64,000 bases of DNA from contig NZ_CP015098.1 in the NCBI RefSeq assembly GCF_001611795.1, positions 8,804,001 through 8,868,000 of the forward strand, read 5' to 3'. Positions 46,552-55,005 of the stretch are shown here, piece after piece. A program made the position numbers and the translations under genes. Under the pieces are notes generated by a model. It was not told the origin of the DNA and did no database searches. It saw only the letters and a list, made by a program, of their open reading frames with translations. Source of the DNA: Streptomyces qaidamensis. GTDB lineage: Bacteria; Actinomycetota; Actinomycetes; Streptomycetales; Streptomycetaceae. The first letter of the stretch is position 1. Each line of letters begins with the position of its first letter.

Positions 46552-46603
46552 GACAATCAATTACAACTTTGCCGGCTCTTGGTGTAGCTCGACAGTCGAT
46601 TAC
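46552..46603 (+). promoter_or_regulatory. Direct repeat upstream of the aerolysin-like gene
   Basis: GACAATCAATTAC (46552-46564) and GACAGTCGATTAC (46591-46603) differ at two positions and start 39 bp apart, close to four helical turns. They lie in the most A+T-rich stretch of the gap, about 100-150 bp before the ATG, so are a candidate regulator site. Confidence 0.4.
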
Positions 46604-46700
46604 GTGAGCCTCATGGGCATCACCCGTCGACCACAACCCCGCCCAGAGCAAGGGCACTTGTGGTCACATTCCCCCCACGCACTGGTGAGAGGCACCGACG

Positions 46701-47372
46701 ATGACGATGAACCACGCCCTGCGGTACGGCAGCCGCACGCTCGCGTTGACGGCGACCGCCCTGGGGGTGATCGCGACGGCGGTCCCGGCCGCCGCCGAGG
46801 ACCAGCCCACCGCGGAGCAGATCCTGGCCGATTGCGCTTCCGGAGGGGGCAAGTGCAGCTTCAACTCACCGCGGCTCGGCAAGGCCTACCTCGGTGAGCC
46901 CCGCCAGGTCTCCGAACTGCTCTTCAACTGCACCGACTCGCCCGCCTCCCAGTCGATGTCGTGGGCCGACACCGTGGGTTCATCCCACTCGGTGGGAGGC
47001 TCGGTCACCGTGGGCGGCGGTATCGAGGGCATCATCACGGCCAGTGTGACCGCGACGTACAACTACACCTGGCAGAGCTCGCACACGGAGACGAGTTCCT
47101 TCACCGTCACCGTGAAGCCGGGAGAAGTGGGCTGGATCTCCCGCGCCCAGGTCATGCGGCAGATATCCGGCACGTGGCAGACCCACTACGACGACCCCAA
47201 GTGGGGCCACTACTACTGGTTCGTGCCCGACACGGTCACCGGCCCGGCCCCGAACGGCACGGACGGCAAGCACAGCGCGGTCGTGGTCAAGTCCCGCAAG
47301 ATGACGGCCGACGAGAAGAAGCTGTGCGCCGGCGGCTCCACCCAGGACAAGGTCTTCACCCGCAGCCGCTGA
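46701..47372 (+). CDS. Secreted protein with aerolysin-like beta-hairpin region
   Basis: A 223-residue secreted protein: signal peptide 1-32 (cleavage near AAAE). The mature part has two Cys in ADCASGGGKC, a third in LLFNCTD and a fourth in KKLCAGG. The centre (about 82-150) alternates Ser/Thr with hydrophobics: SMSWADTVGSSHSVGGSVTV, then GGGIEGIITASVTATYNYTW, SSHTETSSFTVTVKPGEVGW. This is the pattern of the membrane-inserting hairpin and flanking strands of aerolysin/ETX-type pore formers. No separate receptor domain is evident. Start ATG has GAGAGG 8 bases upstream. Function is inference from pattern. Confidence 0.65.
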   Translation: MTMNHALRYGSRTLALTATALGVIATAVPAAAEDQPTAEQILADCASGGGKCSFNSPRLGKAYLGEPRQVSELLFNCTDSPASQSMSWADTVGSSHSVGGSVTVGGGIEGIITASVTATYNYTWQSSHTETSSFTVTVKPGEVGWISRAQVMRQISGTWQTHYDDPKWGHYYWFVPDTVTGPAPNGTDGKHSAVVVKSRKMTADEKKLCAGGSTQDKVFTRSR

Positions 47373-47463
47373 TCCAGCCCGCCTCGGCAGTCAGGGAGGA
47401 GGCACGCGGGCTGACGACCGGCCCCGTCAGATGGTTCTCGTCCGACGGGTGCCCGAAGCGTCG

Positions 47464-47889
47464 TCAACTGCTCGCGGCGGCGTTCACCGCGGCGGGATCG
47501 ACCCCGGTCAGTTCGACGATGCGGTGCGGAGCCACACCGGCGGCCAGGGCTCGTCCGATCAGGCCGTCCCGACCGTCCGCGCAGTCGCGGTAGGCGAGCA
47601 GTTCCTCCTCGACCCGGGCCAGCGGCTCCGGCGCCATCTGGTGGCGCAGGCGGTTCAGCTCCTCCTCGCTCAGCGGGACGGGCAGCCGTTCCGCTCCCTC
47701 GGGCACGGCCGCCCTCTCCTCCGGCGGCAGCAGACGCAGGTGCGGCGAGGTCGGCGAGCTTCCCTGAGCGTCGAGCCAGGCGCGCACCGCGGGAGTCTCC
47801 ATGCAGGCGAGTTCACCGACGGCCGCCGGAACCACGCCGAGCTGCGCGGACGCGTCGTCAAGCAGGAACAGGTAGGCGTCGTCGGTCAT
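47464..47889 (-). CDS. Hypothetical protein, 141 aa
   Basis: Acidic soluble helical protein (AYLFLLDDASAQLGVVPAAV, LSEEELNRLRHQMAPEPLAR, HRIVELTGVDPAAVNAAASS; the last segment looks like a small HTH-like helix pair). No family assigned with certainty. The ATG has AAGGAGCCGAGG, a clear ribosome site. Confidence 0.7.
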   Translation of the reverse strand: MTDDAYLFLLDDASAQLGVVPAAVGELACMETPAVRAWLDAQGSSPTSPHLRLLPPEERAAVPEGAERLPVPLSEEELNRLRHQMAPEPLARVEEELLAYRDCADGRDGLIGRALAAGVAPHRIVELTGVDPAAVNAAASS

Positions 47890-47995
47890 CCTCGGCTCCT
47901 TCTCACCACGGTGCTGATCGACATGCCATTACCCCGCTGCGCTCGGAATATCGCCCGATCACCGCTGAGAGGGAAGACCACCCGCATGACGGGAC

Positions 47996-48181
47996 TCACT
48001 CGGGGACGGCGGCGCGGCGCCGGGTCTCGGTGAGGTGGGTGCCGACGTACGAGGCGAGGACGAGCGGGTCCCTGGGCTCGTCGGCGCCGAAGGCGATGCG
48101 GAGCAGCAGGGTGACGCCGTCCAGGGCGATGCCTTCGCGGGCGAGGACGAAGATCCAGCGTGAGGAAGGCGGCGCGGGCAC
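47996..48181 (-). pseudogene. Short coding remnant or small gene
   Basis: A 61-codon frame from GTG 48181 encodes a well-formed, strongly G/C3-biased segment (SSRWIFVLAREGIALDGVTL, LLRIAFGADEPRDPLVLASY, VGTHLTETRRRAAV). No ribosome site precedes the GTG and the protein sense seems to fade upstream, so this may be the 3' end of a truncated gene rather than an intact small gene. Family not recognised. Confidence 0.4.
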
Positions 48182-48204
48182 ATGGGCCGCGTTCGCCGGG
48201 CATC

Positions 48205-48972
48205 TCAGAACGCGGCACCGGTTGTCTCCCACCCGGCCGCCCCGCCGCCCGGGGCCGCGTCCCAGGGCCGGGGACCGGTGCCGACCGTCCACGCCTCCAG
48301 CGTCTCCCGGTCCACGCACACGATCCCGCACTGCTCGGCGTACTCCAGCGCCGGCGCTGTGAAGTCACTCGTACTGACCAGCACGGCGACGTCGGCGTCG
48401 TGCACGGTGAAGCAGGTGCCGCCGAAGCGCTGCAGGTCCTGCGAACCGACCCGATGGGACTCGCCGTACTGCTTGCACTGGATGACGACGCGGCGCCCGT
48501 CGGGCGTCGCGGCCACGACATCGGCGCCCAAGTCCCCTGCGCCTCCCACGACGTCGGCACCCGAGCAGCCGTCCCGTTCGCAGAGCGCCGCGATCGCCTC
48601 CTCGAACTCCTCCGGCGTCAGGGCGTCGTAGTCGACGACGACGTCGGCGGCCGCCCGCTGACGGGGAACCGGTGGAGCCTCCAGCGCCTCGGCCGCCTCC
48701 CTGGCCGCCTCGTCGAGTGCTGCGGCGGCCCGGCGCGCAACTTCCGCCACGCGCATCCGGCGCCGTAGACCCAGCCAAACCGCGACAGCCAGCACGATCA
48801 GGACGAACATCCAGGCAGGACGCCGCTCGACGGTGTTCGCCGCCACGCGGGCGGCGAGGCCCAGGACACTCACGACCACTGCGAGAAACAGGAAGAACAG
48901 GGCCGTCGACCTAAGGTCGAACCCATACCGGCGGCGCTTCACGAGCCGCGTGCGCTGCGGAGGCACTGTCAC
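48205..48972 (-). CDS. Membrane-anchored Mrr-type restriction endonuclease-like protein
   Basis: A 255-residue protein: two N-terminal TM helices (22-44 and 53-69), a helical linker (RRAAAALDEAAREAAEALEA) and a C-terminal Mrr-cat nuclease domain about 113-230. Active-site elements: Asp151 in GDLGADVVA and Gln165-x-Lys167 in VVIQCKQYG, the PD-(D/E)xK core in its Q-x-K variant, plus LTPEEFEEAIAALCERDG. Type IV Mrr enzymes cut modified DNA; membrane tethering suggests action on entering DNA. GTG start, GGGGGG upstream. Confidence 0.85.
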   Translation of the reverse strand: MTVPPQRTRLVKRRRYGFDLRSTALFFLFLAVVVSVLGLAARVAANTVERRPAWMFVLIVLAVAVWLGLRRRMRVAEVARRAAAALDEAAREAAEALEAPPVPRQRAAADVVVDYDALTPEEFEEAIAALCERDGCSGADVVGGAGDLGADVVAATPDGRRVVIQCKQYGESHRVGSQDLQRFGGTCFTVHDADVAVLVSTSDFTAPALEYAEQCGIVCVDRETLEAWTVGTGPRPWDAAPGGGAAGWETTGAAF

Positions 48973-49081
48973 GACATCCCCCCTCTTGGGACCGACAGCA
49001 AGATCACTCCCACCGTGTTCCCAAGATCACCGGCTTCACCGCTCCCGCCGCCACCGGCCTGGGGGCGCCGGTCGCGCGGCG

Positions 49082-49450
49082 TCATCGTTCCCGGAGGCGC
49101 CGCCACCACCAATGTCCCGCGGTCCACTCGCTCACCCACCCCGGATTCGGAAGCGTGCGGCGCTCGGACTCCGCGTCGATCCGCTCCACCAGGCGACCTC
49201 CGCGCCGGCACCTGCCCCGGCCCGCGCGGCACCCGCACCGGCTCCGGCGCCCGCGCCCGCCTCCGCACCGGCGTCCGCCTCGCCGCCCCGCCAGATCCGC
49301 CCGGGCCCCGGTGGGCAGGTGCCGCAGAGCCTCTTCCAGGTCGTCTCGACCGTCCTCGATCTCGATGCCGGGACTGTCGTAACGACCCTCCAGGTAACGC
49401 CCCGGATGACTGAAGGCCCTCGAAGCGGCTGAGAGCCACAGCGACGGCAT
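49082..49450 (-). CDS. Possible small protein interrupted by a G+C-rich repeat
   Basis: A 122-residue frame with plausible ends: RYLEGRYDSPGIEIEDGRDD, LEEALRHLPTGARADLA at one side and LVERIDAESERRTLPNPGW, TAGHWWWRRLRER at the other. Between them is a Gly/Arg/Cys run encoded by the repeat at 49195-49296, which looks like an expansion inside the gene. The start is uncertain and no family was recognised. Confidence 0.35.
   Translation of the reverse strand: MPSLWLSAASRAFSHPGRYLEGRYDSPGIEIEDGRDDLEEALRHLPTGARADLAGRRGGRRCGGGRGRRSRCGCRAGRGRCRRGGRLVERIDAESERRTLPNPGWVSEWTAGHWWWRRLRER
49195..49296. repeat. Low-complexity GCNCCN-rich array
   Basis: On the plus strand it reads as repeated GCACCGGC/GCGCCCGC-type hexamers. 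Minus-strand frames read Gly/Arg/Cys or Ala/Gly runs. Slippage-prone sequence inside the possible gene at 49082-49450. Confidence 0.6.
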
Positions 49451-49872
49451 CTGGTCACAGGCGTTCGGCCTCAACAGGCAGCACAGCGGCCCGAGTTCGG
49501 GCCGACACGGTCGGAATCCGGCGAACCGGCGTGTGCTTGAGGGCCGCCACCGCTCGGCGCGGACGGCCTTCGGGCGCCTACGCGGCATTGCCCTTTCGGA
49601 TCAGCACCATGCCGGCATCCTGCCACAGCCGACCACGCCGCGGGTCTTGTCCGCGACCGAGTCCGAGCCCCAGCCCACCGAAGCACTCCAGCCGGCCATT
49701 TCGGCCGCGCGCCCGGCCCTCGGCAAGCGGTGCTGAGAAGACCTGTGACAGGTCCGCACGCACGCGTGCAGCGAGATAGGGTCACGCCCATGGGAAACGC
49801 GCGTTCGACAGGACCGATGGGCTTCTGGTAGCCCGCCAGGACACTCCTGGCGGTGGCTGCGATCGGAGTTCC
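49451..49872. other. Gene-poor interval
   Basis: No convincing gene on either strand; frames here lack the G/C3 pattern. It contains a 13-codon ORF (49790-49831, MGNARSTGPMGFW) followed at once by the hairpin at 49833-49853. Whether the mini-ORF is translated cannot be judged. Confidence 0.5.
49833..49853 (+). terminator. Short perfect hairpin
   Basis: CCGCCAGGA / TCCTGGCGG, 9-bp stem with CAC loop, starting one base after a 13-codon ORF and 20 bp before the next ORF. Could be a terminator or an attenuator-like element. Confidence 0.4.
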
Positions 49873-50262
49873 GTGACACGCACCGCTCATCACCTTCCCC
49901 CTGCGCACAGCCGGAGTGCACACGCCTCCCCGTCAGGAAAGCCCTGGCGCTCCGTGATCCTCTACGACCTCAGGTACAGCGCACGGACCTTCACCGATGC
50001 CGCACGACAGTCCGGCCGGCCCCAACCTCGCACGGTCCGCCGGACGGTGGCGGTCTACTCGTTCGCCCGACACCAGCGGGACCGATCCGTGGCCGAGTGG
50101 TCCGCGACGGAGGAACGCCGGGCGCGGCAGCGGCTGCGGGCCCAGGCAGGCGCTCTCCTGCGGCTGGTGCGTTCCACCGCCGACGAGCTCGCGCTCGATG
50201 CGGTGGACACGATCGACATCGTGCCGGCGCGTCACCGGCGTAGCTCGCTCTGGCTCGCATAG
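49873..50262 (+). CDS. Hypothetical protein, 129 aa
   Basis: GTG start with CGGAGTTCC before it. Basic N-terminal half; the C-terminal half is helical and better formed (RQRLRAQAGALLRLVRSTAD, ELALDAVDTIDIVPARHRRS). No family recognised. The N-terminal half is less convincing as protein than the C-terminal half, so the true start may be the GTG at 50047. Confidence 0.5.
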   Translation: MTRTAHHLPPAHSRSAHASPSGKPWRSVILYDLRYSARTFTDAARQSGRPQPRTVRRTVAVYSFARHQRDRSVAEWSATEERRARQRLRAQAGALLRLVRSTADELALDAVDTIDIVPARHRRSSLWLA

Positions 50263-50295
50263 CGGCCGGTGCGCATCGGAGTTGAGGAGAGCCGG

Positions 50296-51900
50296 TCAGT
50301 CGATCAGGACGCCCGGGTTGAGGATGCGATGGGGGTCCAGGGCGTCCTTGGCGGCGCGCAGCGCCAGCGCGAAGGGATCCGGGCGCTGGAGGTCGTAGCC
50401 GGGACGGTGGTCGCGGCCGACGGCGTGGTGGTGGGTGATGGTGGCGCGGTAGCGGTGGAGGACGTCGCTCGCGGCAGCCTTGATGTCGTCCCAGATCCGC
50501 ACTTCGTCGTCCGGACGACCGGCGACGGCCACGGTGAAGTAGGGCGCGGCGCCGTCGGGGTAGACGTGCGTCAGGCGGCAGTTGACGGTGGCCGGGTGCC
50601 CGGTGGCCTTCGACGCGACGGAGCCCACCTCGGTACGGACGGCGTCGATCAGGGCCGGAACCCGGTCCCAGGTGGCGGCGGTCTCGAAGGTCTCGACGAC
50701 GGCGCCCATGCGGGCCAGGCCGTCCCGCAGATAGGGCATGCGCAGGAATGCCGAACGCCAGGCGCTCACCGCCGTGTCGCCCGGGGCGTCGCCGTCCGCC
50801 GCCGGTGTCCCGCCCCGGCCGCCATGGGCGTGGGCCAGGTCCAGGGCGCTCGCGAGGCGGCCGCCGACGGGCGAGGCGGCGGACTCGAAGCCCAGGACCA
50901 GGACGGAGGAGCCGTCGTGGGAGGCGCCGGACAGCAGCGCCTCGCCCGGATCGAGCAGGCGGCAGTTGGCGGGGGAGAGGTCGCACCGGGCGATGGCGCG
51001 CACCGCCTCCAGCGCCTGTTGGAAGTCGGCGAACGCCACCGACGCCGAAGCCTTGTGGCGTGGCCGCTCCTGGAGGCGCATCCACGCCTCGGTGATGATG
51101 CCGAGCACGCCCTCGGAGCCGAGGAACAGGCGGTCGGGCGAGGGCCCCGCGCCGGAGGCGGGCAGCCGCCAGGATGTGCCCGGCCCGGCGGGCGTGACCA
51201 CGCTCAGGGACTGCACGAAGTCGTCGATGTGTGTGCGGCCGGTGGCGTAATGACCTCCGGCTCGGGTGGCCAGCCAGCCGCCGAGAGTGGAGAACTCGAA
51301 GCTCTGCGGGAAGTGGCGCAGGGTGAGGCCGTGGGACCGCAACTGCGCCTCCAGCACGGGACCGAGCGCCCCTGACTGGATGCGGGCCGAACGGCTGACG
51401 GTGTCGACCTCCAGGACCCGGTCCATCGACGTCAGGTCGAGTGACAGCACGGCCCGGTGGGCGTCACCGCGGTACTCCACGCCGCCGACCACGGAGGACC
51501 CGCCGCCGAAGGGGATGACGGCAACGCCCCGCCCGCCGGCCCAGTCCAGCAGATCGGCAATGTCCCGGTCGTCGGTCGGGCGGGCGACCAGGTCGGGGAT
51601 CCGGCCCGGACGGCCGCGCAGGGCCCGGATGACGTCGCGGTAGGCCTTGCCCATGGCGTGGGCTGCGCGCACGTCGGGATCGGTCGTGACGAGGTGCGCC
51701 AGCGCGGTCGGAGGTGTCACGCCGGGGCGGCCGATCGGCAGGTCGGCGACCCGGGGCACCGGCAGCGGGCGGGGCAGGGTGCCCGGCAACAGGGCCCCCA
51801 GCGCCACGCATTCGGCGTCGTCGGGGTGGGCATCCGTGTACCCCCAGCCCCACCAGGAGCGGGTGCGGGAGGTGCCGGGGCCGGAGGGTGAGGCAGACAT
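50296..51900 (-). CDS. FAD-binding oxidase, alkyl-DHAP synthase-like
   Basis: A 534-residue flavoenzyme of the FAD_binding_4/FAD-oxidase_C type. N-terminal WWGWGYTDAH motif and PP-loop VIPFGGGSSVVGG (129-140), second FAD segment HFPQSFEFSTLGGWLATRAG, YATGRTHIDDFVQSL, and C-terminal ITHHHAVGRDHRPGY, the His-rich motif of alkyldihydroxyacetonephosphate synthases. It may make ether-lipid precursors or oxidise a hydroxy acid. ATG 51900 follows GGGAGCGCAC. Divergent from a TetR gene with a palindromic operator between. Confidence 0.88.
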   Translation of the reverse strand: MSASPSGPGTSRTRSWWGWGYTDAHPDDAECVALGALLPGTLPRPLPVPRVADLPIGRPGVTPPTALAHLVTTDPDVRAAHAMGKAYRDVIRALRGRPGRIPDLVARPTDDRDIADLLDWAGGRGVAVIPFGGGSSVVGGVEYRGDAHRAVLSLDLTSMDRVLEVDTVSRSARIQSGALGPVLEAQLRSHGLTLRHFPQSFEFSTLGGWLATRAGGHYATGRTHIDDFVQSLSVVTPAGPGTSWRLPASGAGPSPDRLFLGSEGVLGIITEAWMRLQERPRHKASASVAFADFQQALEAVRAIARCDLSPANCRLLDPGEALLSGASHDGSSVLVLGFESAASPVGGRLASALDLAHAHGGRGGTPAADGDAPGDTAVSAWRSAFLRMPYLRDGLARMGAVVETFETAATWDRVPALIDAVRTEVGSVASKATGHPATVNCRLTHVYPDGAAPYFTVAVAGRPDDEVRIWDDIKAAASDVLHRYRATITHHHAVGRDHRPGYDLQRPDPFALALRAAKDALDPHRILNPGVLID

Positions 51901-51940
51901 GTGCGCTCCCAACGAGGCCGGTGAAGTGACCTGTCGGAAA

Positions 51941-51956
51941 ATTACCGTAGGGTAAT
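51941..51956. promoter_or_regulatory. TetR-type operator
   Basis: ATTACC-GTAG-GGTAAT, perfect 6-bp arms and 4-bp spacer, 10 bp before the TetR ATG and 41 bp from the oxidase ATG; it overlaps the probable -10 regions of both genes. Confidence 0.7.
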
Positions 51957-51965
51957 ATTCAGCTC

Positions 51966-52598
51966 ATGACAACGCCCCCCTCCAAGGCCGGCACCAAGGG
52001 GGTCCCCAGGGCCGCCCGCGAACGACAGCTTCTGGACGCGGCGACCGAGGAGTTCGGACGCCGCGGCTACGAAGCCACCACCGTGGCCGCTGTCGCCACC
52101 CGGGTCGGCGTCACCAAGCCCCTGCTGCACCACTACTTCGGCAGCAAGCAGGACCTCTACCTCGCGTGTCTGAACCCCGTGGGCGACCGGCTGCTGCATG
52201 CCGTCCGCACCGCCATGACCGAGTCCGCCTCCGCCGCGCAGCCCACCGCTCTGCGCGTGCTGCACGCCCTGTTCACCGCCCTGGACGGGCAGCGCGAGGC
52301 ATGGTTCGTCCTCTACGACACCACGCTGCCGCCCGACAGCGACGCCGCCCGCCGCGCTGCGTACTACCGCCGCGCCATCGACGACCTCGCCGCGACCGGC
52401 ACCGCCGACCTCCTGCGGACGACCGGATCCGGCGACCCGCTCGACGCCGACGCCCTCGCCTACGCCTGGCGTGGTCTGTGCACCGCACTGGTCCGCTGGT
52501 GGGTCAGCCACCCCGACCAGTCGCCCGAAGCCATGACGCAGCGCTGCGCACGGCTCTTCGCAGCCGGCCGTACCCTCCTCGCGGAGGCTTCGGAGTGA
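51966..52598 (+). CDS. TetR-family regulator (of the FAD oxidase)
   Basis: A 210-residue repressor. HTH about 20-65 (RQLLDAATEEFGRRGYEATT, VAAVATRVGVTKPLLHHYFG), then a helical ligand-binding domain. Divergent from the FAD-binding oxidase, 65 bp apart, and close to a palindrome, so it likely regulates both. Confidence 0.9.
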   Translation: MTTPPSKAGTKGVPRAARERQLLDAATEEFGRRGYEATTVAAVATRVGVTKPLLHHYFGSKQDLYLACLNPVGDRLLHAVRTAMTESASAAQPTALRVLHALFTALDGQREAWFVLYDTTLPPDSDAARRAAYYRRAIDDLAATGTADLLRTTGSGDPLDADALAYAWRGLCTALVRWWVSHPDQSPEAMTQRCARLFAAGRTLLAEASE

Positions 52599-52614
52599 CG
52601 TCCTGCGTCGCCCT

Positions 52615-53949
52615 TCACGTGTGGTCGCGCAGGAAAGAGGGGATCTCGTCGCGCGTCGGACGGTTCGCCAGGGGTGCCGGCTTGTTCTGCAGGAACGCGG
52701 TGATGACGGCGGCGGCGCGGTCGTCGTTGTCGTCCAGGCCGTTCCACATGTGGTGTCCGACTCCCGGCATGACGTGCGTCCGGCGGACGGCGGGGGCGTG
52801 GGCGAGGATCTCGGTCGCCCATCGCCGGACCTGTGAGGAGCACTCGGCGATCATCAGCAGGGCGGGCGTCCGGGACTGCTTCAGTCGCGGCACGATGGAG
52901 GGCGAGTCCTTGATGGTCTGCTGGACCCGGAGGCTGGCGGCCGCGCTGAACGAGAAGTTCCGGGCGGTGTCCTCGACGGGGATGCGGTGGGCGTCGCGCG
53001 CGCAGTAGGCGGACGCCGTGTCGCTGCCGAGGTCTGCGGCCCTGAAGGCGTTACCCCCCTCGGCCTGCCCGATCAACCCGGTCTCGGGGGTCAGCAATCC
53101 GAGTCGCATGAGGCCGAACGCCACGGCGTACCGGGGGAGGTGCGTGGAGCGCGGTCCGGTCATGGCCGGTGCCAGATTCCGTGCGGACGTCCGGCCCTTG
53201 GGCCCCGTGATACGCGCGGTGGGCCCGTCCATGGGTCCGGGATCGGCGATGACCGCCCGGTGCAGGCGTGCGGCCACGCTCGGCTCCGCCAGGGCCCGGG
53301 TGAGCACCACTCCTCCTGAGGAGAACCCCAGAACGTCGACCTTGCCCTTGCCCAGGCGGTCCGTGAAGGCGCCGAGGTCACGGACCGACCTGGAGATCGA
53401 GTACTGGTCCATGGGCAGCAGGTCGCTGCGGCCGCCGCCGGCCTGTTCGTAGGCGTAGACGTCGTAGCCCCGCCGGGCCAGGAGTCGAAGGAACCGGTGG
53501 TCGAGCACCGAAATGCCCCGCACCGGCCCGCCGTTGAGGTACACGAGCGGGACCGGATACCGCGGGCCGGTGTTCGCGGGCGGGTAGTGGTACACCGCGA
53601 CCCGGCTGCCCGTGGCCAGGCTCCAGTGCTGCGTCGCCACGAACGGAAGGGCGGGTGGGGGCTGCCGTGTCGTCGGCACGGTCGGGATGCAGACCGTCGC
53701 CGTCAACGCCGCCGCGACGGCCACCGGCAAGAACGTCACGAGCCGCGCCCGCGGGCTGCGGCGCCTCGCCTGCCATATCGCGAGGCCGGCCCCGGCGCCA
53801 AGGGTCGCCCCCCATGCGGCCCAGCCCGAGCCGGCCCCGTCCGTGAGGGCGATCAGGGCGACGAAGAGGACGGCCAGAGCCGCCACGGCCGCCAGGGACA
53901 GGAGTAACCGCCCGGTGGCGTGGAGGATGCGGGGGGCGGACAGGGACAT
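52615..53949 (-). CDS. Membrane-anchored alpha/beta hydrolase
   Basis: A 444-residue protein: three N-terminal TM helices (about 11-35, 42-60, 70-90), then an extracytoplasmic or membrane-facing alpha/beta-hydrolase fold of the prolyl-iminopeptidase type. The oxyanion motif LNGGPVRG is at 138-145, nucleophile Ser210 in GFSSGGVV and catalytic His near the C-terminus in MPGVGHHMWNG. The substrate is unknown. Divergent from a TetR gene, with a long palindrome between them. Confidence 0.85.
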   Translation of the reverse strand: MSLSAPRILHATGRLLLSLAAVAALAVLFVALIALTDGAGSGWAAWGATLGAGAGLAIWQARRRSPRARLVTFLPVAVAAALTATVCIPTVPTTRQPPPALPFVATQHWSLATGSRVAVYHYPPANTGPRYPVPLVYLNGGPVRGISVLDHRFLRLLARRGYDVYAYEQAGGGRSDLLPMDQYSISRSVRDLGAFTDRLGKGKVDVLGFSSGGVVLTRALAEPSVAARLHRAVIADPGPMDGPTARITGPKGRTSARNLAPAMTGPRSTHLPRYAVAFGLMRLGLLTPETGLIGQAEGGNAFRAADLGSDTASAYCARDAHRIPVEDTARNFSFSAAASLRVQQTIKDSPSIVPRLKQSRTPALLMIAECSSQVRRWATEILAHAPAVRRTHVMPGVGHHMWNGLDDNDDRAAAVITAFLQNKPAPLANRPTRDEIPSFLRDHT

Positions 53950-53969
53950 GGCGGACCTCCATCAGTTTC

Positions 53970-53995
53970 ATAACGCTGTTTCAAAACGACGTTAT
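53970..53995. promoter_or_regulatory. 26-bp interrupted palindrome, TetR operator
   Basis: ATAACG-CT-GTTT-CA-AAAC-GA-CGTTAT: arms pair with only the two CT/GA pairs mismatched. It lies 20 bp before the hydrolase ATG and 22 bp before the TetR GTG. Confidence 0.8.
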
Positions 53996-54017
53996 CAGAG
54001 GAGGTAGGCTGTCGGTC

Positions 54018-54635
54018 GTGGGTAGGCCGAAAACGAACGACCACGCCGTCAAAGAGCGGCTCGTGGCGTGCGCGAGCGAGATGCTGGCCACGGGGCCGCG
54101 GGAGTCGGTCACGGTCCGCGCCGTGGCCGCCGCCGCCGAAACGTCGACGACGGCGGTGTACTCGCTGTTCGGTGGCAAGGACGGGTTGATCGGCGCGGTG
54201 CGTGACAGAGCTGTCGCCGGCCTGTTCCAGGAGGTGTCGGCGGTGCCGGCCACCGCGGATCCTCTGGCCGACCTCTATGCGCTGGCCGTCGCCTACCGTC
54301 GGTGGGGGTGCGGCCACAGTCACCTGTACACGGTGCTGTTCGGGGGTGTGCAGTCCTTCGACCCGTCGGGCGAGGTCGGTGTCAACGACCCGATCGGTCC
54401 GCTCCTCGCGGCGATCGAGCGCGCCCGGGCGGAATCCGTTCTCGACGGCGAGGCCACGTCGATCGCCCTGTCCGTCTGGGCGGCCATGCACGGACTCGTG
54501 ACGCTCGAACTGGCCGGTGCCCTCGACGCCGCCACGGCGGAGGCCGCCTTCCGGTCGACGATGCACGCCACGCTCCGCGGATGGACGACCCCGGCGGTGT
54601 TCAGCAGCCTCCGCCGAGCCGAGTCCGCTCCTTGA
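54018..54635 (+). CDS. TetR-family regulator (of the hydrolase)
   Basis: A 205-residue repressor: HTH RLVACASEMLATGPRESVTV, RAVAAAAETSTTAVYSLFGG (about 13-55), C-terminal WHG-like domain. GTG start close to the palindrome. Divergent from the membrane-anchored hydrolase, which is its probable target. The 370 bp downstream to the next gene hold nothing I can support. Confidence 0.9.
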   Translation: MGRPKTNDHAVKERLVACASEMLATGPRESVTVRAVAAAAETSTTAVYSLFGGKDGLIGAVRDRAVAGLFQEVSAVPATADPLADLYALAVAYRRWGCGHSHLYTVLFGGVQSFDPSGEVGVNDPIGPLLAAIERARAESVLDGEATSIALSVWAAMHGLVTLELAGALDAATAEAAFRSTMHATLRGWTTPAVFSSLRRAESAP

Positions 54636-55005
54636 GGTGATGGACGCGGGCGCTCGGGTACCGGACGAGCGCGTCGCCTGGATCACCGTGGGCGGCGAGG
54701 CGCGGCAGGCCGGACGGACCCTCGTGCCGTTCAGGCGACGCTGCGTGACGGCCACCACGGCTACCGCGGCCAGAGCGAGGCGGGCGGACGGGGCGGCAGA
54801 GCGCGAGCGCGTATTCGAGATTTCCAGGGTGCGAAGCGGGTTGTCCGGCGAGCCGCTCGGACGACCTCAGCCTGTTCCGCGATGCGTCCCAGCCGCCACA
54901 CAAGACGGTCACTACGGGACGCCGGAAGGCTGAAGCGGGCGCTTGCCGGCACAGGCGCCGGCAGCCCGGATCGGCATGCCGGGACGCGGACGGGCGACCG
55001 GCCTC
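54636..55005. other. Gene-free interval
   Basis: Between convergent TetR and WYL-regulator genes. The frames lack G/C3 bias and family character. A small hairpin TGCCGGC/GCCGGCA (54944-54963) near the end could terminate transcription. Confidence 0.5.

Noticed and set aside
49471..49923. 150-codon minus-strand frame
   Set aside because: Low G/C3 bias, Cys/Pro/Arg-rich composition and no ribosome site.
54517..54933. 138-codon plus-strand frame running past the TetR stop
   Set aside because: It overlaps the TetR gene in another frame and the unique part lacks codon bias or fold pattern.
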